Of a stretch of DNA of 64,000 nucleotides, positions 59,059-64,000 are shown one piece after another (position 1 is the first letter of the stretch; every line of letters begins with the position of its first letter). A program made the translations under genes and the position numbers. Source of the DNA: Amanita rubescens (lineage: Eukaryota; Basidiomycota; Agaricomycetes; Agaricales; Amanitaceae); the NCBI GenBank assembly GCA_015039365.1, contig WION01000005.1:558001-622000 (forward strand). Direction: 5' to 3'. Under the pieces are notes generated by a model. It made no database searches, was not told the DNA's origin, and worked only from the letters and a program-made list of their open reading frames with translations.

Positions 59059-61381
59059 TTATGCATCCGTGACACATCCATGGCTGGCATCGGTGACCAT
59101 CTTGACATACTTGTAGAGGGTACCTTGCGAGACTTTAAGCGGCGGAGCTACCCATGAGCTCTTGCGTCTCTCCAGCTCTTCAGGGGGTACTTGAAGTTCA
59201 ATGGTGTTTTTGACGGCATCAACTGAGATGATATCCCCATCCTGGACTAGTGCAATAGGACCGCCAACCTGGGCTTCCGGCACTACGTGCCCAATGCAGA
59301 ATCCATGAGACCTGGAAACGGGGGTGTGATTTTCAATTCAAGTGACAGGAAGCTAAACCCACCCGCCGCTGAAGCGACCGTCAGTCAAACATGCAACATC
59401 CTGACCTAAGCCTGCGCCCATGATCAGACTCGTGGGTTTTAACATTTCGGGCATGCCTGTGAAAAGTTTTTGTTAAATCTAAATTTTGGGATCATGTGCC
59501 AATTACCTGGACCACCCTTGGGACCAAGATATCGTAGAATTACAACCGTTTTTTCACCCTTTTTGATTGAGCCTGTTTCAATCGCTCGCACGAAGTCGTT
59601 TTCGCTGTCGAAGGTCCTCGCTTTGCCGGTAAAACCTAGTCCCTCTTTCCCGGTTATCTTAGCAATAGCACCCCCAGGTGCCAAGTTGCCTCTCAAAACT
59701 CTACATGAAACTCTGTGAAGAACGTCCATAAAGTATGAATTGGATTCACCTAATGTGTCCCGTAGGCTTTATAGGATTTTCTAGGGGTCGAATCACATCT
59801 TGTTTGAAGTCTAGCTCACCATACTTGTGAGTCCACCTGTCCAGATTCTCGCCGAGCGTCAGCCCAGTTACAGTCATGTTGTTTCCATCAATTAGCTTAT
59901 TCTTCAGCAGGTAAGCGAGCACCTCTGTCGACATACATTGTTGATGAGAGAGGCAGGTGAGGGCGAGAGCTTACTTGGAATGCCACCGATCTTGTAAACA
60001 TGTTCCATGACATATTTCCCGCTCGGTTTGAGGTCGGCGATGAAGGGTATCCGGTCGGAAACACGTTGGAAGTCGTCAATTGTGAGTGTGATACCAACTG
60101 AACGTGCTATTGGTATTAAATGCAACACGGCATTTGTGGAGCCACCGAGAATCATTGTCAGAACCTGCAATGCATCAGAGAGTGCGGACTTGATATCATA
60201 AATTTGTGTGAACCATTGCATTCTCAAACGCCGATCGCGTCATGATATCTCGAGGGAGAATATTTTTGGCAAGAAGGTTGTACATATACGATCCGACGGA
60301 TGCACATTCATCGTGCTTTTCCTGAGACTCTGCTGGGAATGAAGATGATCCAGGCAAAGTCATTCCCAACGCTTCTGCAGCACTGGCCATTGTATTAGCT
60401 GTGTACATCTGGTGAAACAAAAGTCAGCGAAGAGTTCCATATCTATAAAACCGTTACTAACTCCGCCGCACGCGCCTGCACCGGGACATGCGTTTCGGAT
60501 GGTATTATATCGCATGCGCTCGGCTTCTGGGGTCTTTCCGTCTTGAAGATACTGTCCGTAAGCTTGGAAAGCTGAGACGATATCCAACTGTGGTGCCCCT
60601 TCGCACGATCCGGCACGTATTGTTCCTCCATAGACCATCAGACTAGGGCGATTCAAACGGCCAACTGTCAGATCACAAATGACACAAATGATAGTCAGTG
60701 GTGTTTGGGGGGAAGAGTATGGTTGTATACTAACGAGCCATCAAAACACCTGGCATATTCTTATCGCACCCCGGAACGACGACCATACCGTCGAGGTGAT
60801 GGCCTCCGGCAGCAGTTTCCACTTGGTCAGCTATCAAGTCGCGGGATTGCAAGGAATATGACATCCCCTTTGTACCCATACTGATGCCGTCGCTGACGCC
60901 GACGGTACCAAACTGGTAGCCAATCATGTCTGATTTGTAAATAGAAGCTTTAATTTCTTGGCCTAATCCAAGAAGGTGCTTGTTGCATCTGGCATGTTTA
61001 GATGTAATTCATGTAAGAGCAAACATCTCTTACGGGTTTCCCTCATACCTAGAATAAAGTTAATGGATATGTACGGAAATTGGAACGCTTCGAGATACGG
61101 ACCAAATGCTGGCAATACCGACCATCGCTTTTTGGAAGTCTGCATCTGACTTGATGCCCTCTGTAGCGTAAAGCATGGCCTGACAACCGGTTAAGCACAC
61201 ATCAAAATACCACCCGCAGTGCACCGTTATTCACCTGGCTAGCACCTTGGTCCTTTGGAAGGGTAACCTGCCTGCTGTATTTATTCATAATCACTTCTTC
61301 TCGACATTTTGAGGAATTGTGGAAGCGCCTCGACGCTGACTTCAGCAGAGAACGCTGAAGAACCCTTGCTCTTGCGGGCAT
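59059..61381 (-). CDS. ILV3: Dihydroxy-acid dehydratase, mitochondrial
   Basis: The ATG at 61381 gives a presequence with many Arg and no acid ([20 protein letters not shown]) before [20 protein letters not shown]. Conserved blocks: [135 protein letters not shown]. The cysteines of NPCN, GCDK and GACGG bind the Fe-S cluster. The enzyme makes 2-oxo acids in valine, leucine and isoleucine synthesis. Eight or so introns all fit in phase with no repair. Stop at 59059. An ATG at 61288 (MNKYS) would lack the targeting sequence. Confidence 0.93.
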
Positions 61382-62581
61382 CGGAAAAATATCAACTTTC
61401 GATCAGATGCCATGTCACACTCTGTTGTGGTATGGATGTCACGCATGCCGATATCGGGTAAGCGAGTAATAGATCGCAGATCGCCGGGAAGTTGCCAGGA
61501 TTGACAGGGCTCGTAGAAGTCTAAACTAGTCTAAAACGCTACTAATATCGCAAGAAGGTTTTTTCAAATTGGCGACCGACAATATCCTGGCCTTTGCATG
61601 GTGCAGAGTAAGCCCTGGCGAATAGTACCATCATTTGTCACCGATTTTCACGTCGCTTCCACTTCTCCCCCCAATTCTGCCATTGGATCTCGCAGTCTCT
61701 AGGGATTACACAGTCCACACTTAGATGCGACAAGGGGCGTACAGCTCCCGCAAGCAAATTGGGTGCGTATGGGCGGTGATTCACCTCTGCGTCTCGTCTC
61801 TCACTTCGAATTCCACTGCCTATGGGCGGATGATTTTTTCTCAGCGCGGAATGATGATCTGAATTGAATTGAATTGATCTATATACAAATCTTCGCGAAA
61901 AGGCAAAGATTTTTCGTATCTTTGCAACAAAAAAGGTGTGGATATGTGTTGTGCCTTTGGTTCAGCCCCATAGCAATAAGCCTTGCGGCAGGTTCGCTTA
62001 CGAGTTAGAGTTGATAAAAAGGGTACCGACAAATGGGGTCCATCTTTACAAAGGAGGACCATACCTAATTCGGTGGAGAGCCCTAATTCTTTGCATTCCT
62101 CTTGGATTCTCCAGGAAGAATGTGGTGGAGTATATCGATCGTGTCTCGGCGGAGACAAAAGCCCCATAATTGAGCGGACCTGGAGAATAGAATGGGGTCG
62201 GTACGGCGGCAAATAATTGATATACCAGAATATCCAAGTCGATCAAAACAATTTCATATTGCTTGGTAGGAGGGATGGAAGGTCGTGCCTAGACGCGTGC
62301 AGGCGCTATCGTTTTGATCAGGTTTCTCCCCGCCTTCCCAGATTTGGGCCCGGTCCTACGGATGCAATCCTCATGGTGGCCAACAGCCCATTCATTCTCA
62401 TTTTTCTCTCCAACGCCACTCACCTCTCGTCCTTGACGTGAAATCTAGTTGACCAGTGGGCAAACTACTTTGGTATGGCTGAGTGGAAACGCTATTCTCT
62501 TGAGACTATAGCTGTCTCACAGGTCACCCAACGTTGCCGGCCAGCGTTCCTCGTTATTGGCTCTAGTTATCTATCGAAAAC
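61382..62581. other. Long promoter region between ILV3 and the Zn2Cys6 factor
   Basis: 1.2 kb with no gene I can support. Near 61860-61880 the pentamer GAATT repeats (TGAATTGAATTGAATTGATC). Opposite-strand ORFs at 61841-62212 and 61936-62169 mirror each other and look like chance. A long regulatory region is common upstream of fungal transcription-factor genes. Confidence 0.4.
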
Positions 62582-63814
62582 ATGGAGGGAGAGGACCGAG
62601 CATCTAGACAAAGTTCGCTACCTAGCAGCCTCATTCCGCACTTATACAGTGGCCCTCAGCTAACAAGAGACGCGGGGGGAACATTTCGAGCACCGCCAGG
62701 GCGCAGCTCGCCTGTGGCAGGCGAGGAACCGATACGGCCACCTTCACCACCCACAACTATGGCGCCGGTAATGACCACCAGTCCAGCATTTATTCAAGGA
62801 CGAAGCATTTACTCACCCTACGGACCCATCGATCCAGATATGCACAGCAGAAACGCGGGAATAGCAGCACCTGAGAATCTTCAACTGCCTGGCGTCCGCC
62901 GCGCCGCGGATACTCAAGCCATGCCGTCATGTGGACAGCGCTACAGCAATCGAATTTACAGCGATCCGGCCTATCACGTATCACGACCCTTTATTTCATA
63001 TCAGGGGCCAGGTTATGCCCCGCCGCAAGGATTTCCGCGAACGACGTGGCAAGAAATGGAGCCATTACCAGTGACTGGAGCGCCTCGCACTCGCATCGAT
63101 CAGCCGACGACAGAGGTATTCAACAGCCCCGCATGGACCGGGGAAGAATTGGAGACATTTCAACGAAGTGGAGTTATGCAACCAAGGCCGAGCATAGCGA
63201 TGCCTGCAGCACGTACGTACGCAGTGTGATGTTATTTTTAAAAGATAACCTGGTCGAAAGCAGGGTTTTACGAGGCGCAAGTAAGCAAACCAGGGCCACC
63301 GCCACATGCGTTGTTCCCAGGCCCGGAGGCAGGCTCTTCGGCTATATACGGGGGACGACACGAGGCATACGGACCTCCGGCGAATGTTACCTCAGCATCA
63401 GTGGCGGAGAACTTGTGGCCGAGAAGAGTGGGAAGCGAACCAGATAACGCGGAGGAAAGTCAAGAACAAGAAAGAGAGCCAGCGCCTGCAGGGAGAAATC
63501 GTCGGCTTGACTTGGTGGAAGCCGATAACAACAGCACGCGGAAAGCCGGGAACGCCAGAAAGACGGCTGTTGCTTGTAACTTTTGTCGAGGTATATTATA
63601 CATTGACACCTGATTAGACGAGATTAGTGAAGAGTTTGGATCAGGACGCAAACTCCGATGTAACGGGGCACGACCACTATGCCACAATTGCAGCACACGA
63701 CAATTATCGTGCGAATACGTAGCTGTTCAGAGACGGCGAGGACCGGGTAAAGCTAACAAGAGAGTTCGAGGACGGGGCAAGGAGGGTTCGGATGATGATG
63801 TAGTACTAGAGTAG
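62582..63814 (+). CDS. Zn2Cys6 transcription factor with the zinc cluster at the C-terminus
   Basis: Start MEGEDRASRQSSLPSS (62582). The first 300 residues are disordered and Pro/Ser/Gly/Tyr-rich (GYAPPQGFPRTTWQEMEPLP). Near the C-terminus is a perfect zinc binuclear cluster, C-x2-C-x6-C-x6-C-x2-C-x6-C, reading CNFCRGRKLRC then CHNC. A basic linker follows (VQRRRGPGKANKRVRGRGKE) with an acidic end (GSDDDVVLE). An intron of about 57 nt splits the cluster after CNFCR, and another (donor GTACGT near 63211) joins PAAR to FYEAQVSK. Zn2Cys6 proteins bind CGG-type sites, often as dimers; no middle-homology domain is present. The target genes are unknown. Confidence 0.87.
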
Positions 63815-64000
63815 TAGCGTTACGTACACGGGGCGTGGCTACGGGTCGCACGGATGCTCGCTCGAATCCGATTGGCTCGGTGGGAAACACCCTCTTCACC
63901 GCGCTCAGCCAGTCCTGCTCTCCCCGTCAAGTCTCTCTGGCGGACACACATGATATCTGCTGACCACCGGTCTGCCATTGACGACCTTTATCCTTCTCAT
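63815..64000. other. 3' flank of the zinc-cluster gene
   Basis: The remaining bases contain no recognisable gene start. Confidence 0.4.

Noticed and set aside
61860..61880. GAATT tandem repeat as a functional element
   Set aside because: Only about three copies; too short to argue for function.

Overview
The window looks like nuclear DNA of a basidiomycete fungus, most likely an agaricomycete. Genes are tightly packed on both strands. They are cut by many 41-65 nt GT-AG introns with CTNA-type branch sites, and several are families typical of mushrooms: a DUF6533 membrane protein, a GH16 glucanase remnant, a fungal tetraspanin, an EHN-type epoxide hydrolase and a Zn2Cys6 factor with a C-terminal cluster. 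I could reconstruct about 28 protein-coding genes by joining exons by hand. I saw no rRNA, no CRISPR array and no intact transposon.

Layout, left to right. 1-8.4 kb: the end of a large WD40-like gene, a small unknown gene, a tetraspanin, a single-pass membrane protein and V-ATPase subunit c. 8.5-20 kb: thioredoxin reductase, two short-chain dehydrogenases and NAD-dependent glutamate dehydrogenase, with a 2.4 kb gene-poor stretch at 11.3-13.7 kb. 20-27.3 kb: the RNA-binding SAM-domain protein Vts1 head-to-head with the mitofusin Fzo1, then an epoxide hydrolase. 27.4-32.8 kb: a decayed GH16 glucanase, a quinone oxidoreductase and sparse sequence. 32.8-41.8 kb: an alpha/beta hydrolase, an L1-domain ribosome-biogenesis factor, an M64 secreted metallopeptidase, a disordered protein and mitochondrial ribosomal protein uL5m. 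42-47 kb: a septation-network kinase of the SepH/Cdc7 type with an armadillo-like tail. 47-59 kb: a DUF6533 protein, a t-SNARE, the WD40-cyclophilin PPWD1, a UPF0739-like protein, two small unknowns and the RIO1 kinase. 59-64 kb: dihydroxy-acid dehydratase and a Zn2Cys6 transcription factor.

The genes do not form an obvious biosynthetic cluster. They are mostly housekeeping functions (redox, amino-acid metabolism, mitochondrial dynamics and translation, ribosome assembly, membrane fusion), often arranged as head-to-head pairs sharing 100-250 bp promoters.

The most striking observation is recurrent. In at least six conserved genes on both strands (the WD40-like gene, VTS1, the M64 peptidase, uL5m, the SepH kinase and RIO1), family-conserved protein sequence continues only if one extra base is skipped. 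At nine well-localised sites the extra base sits in a four-base unit NNCT where a normal NNY codon is expected. In seven of these nine the next base is G, and in five the unshifted next codon is a stop (TGA four times, TAG once). No localised site needs the opposite shift. This could be programmed +1 frameshifting or quadruplet reading, pyrimidine-removal mRNA editing, or a systematic assembly artefact; raw reads and RNA would decide. All family alignments are from memory, since no searches could be run.
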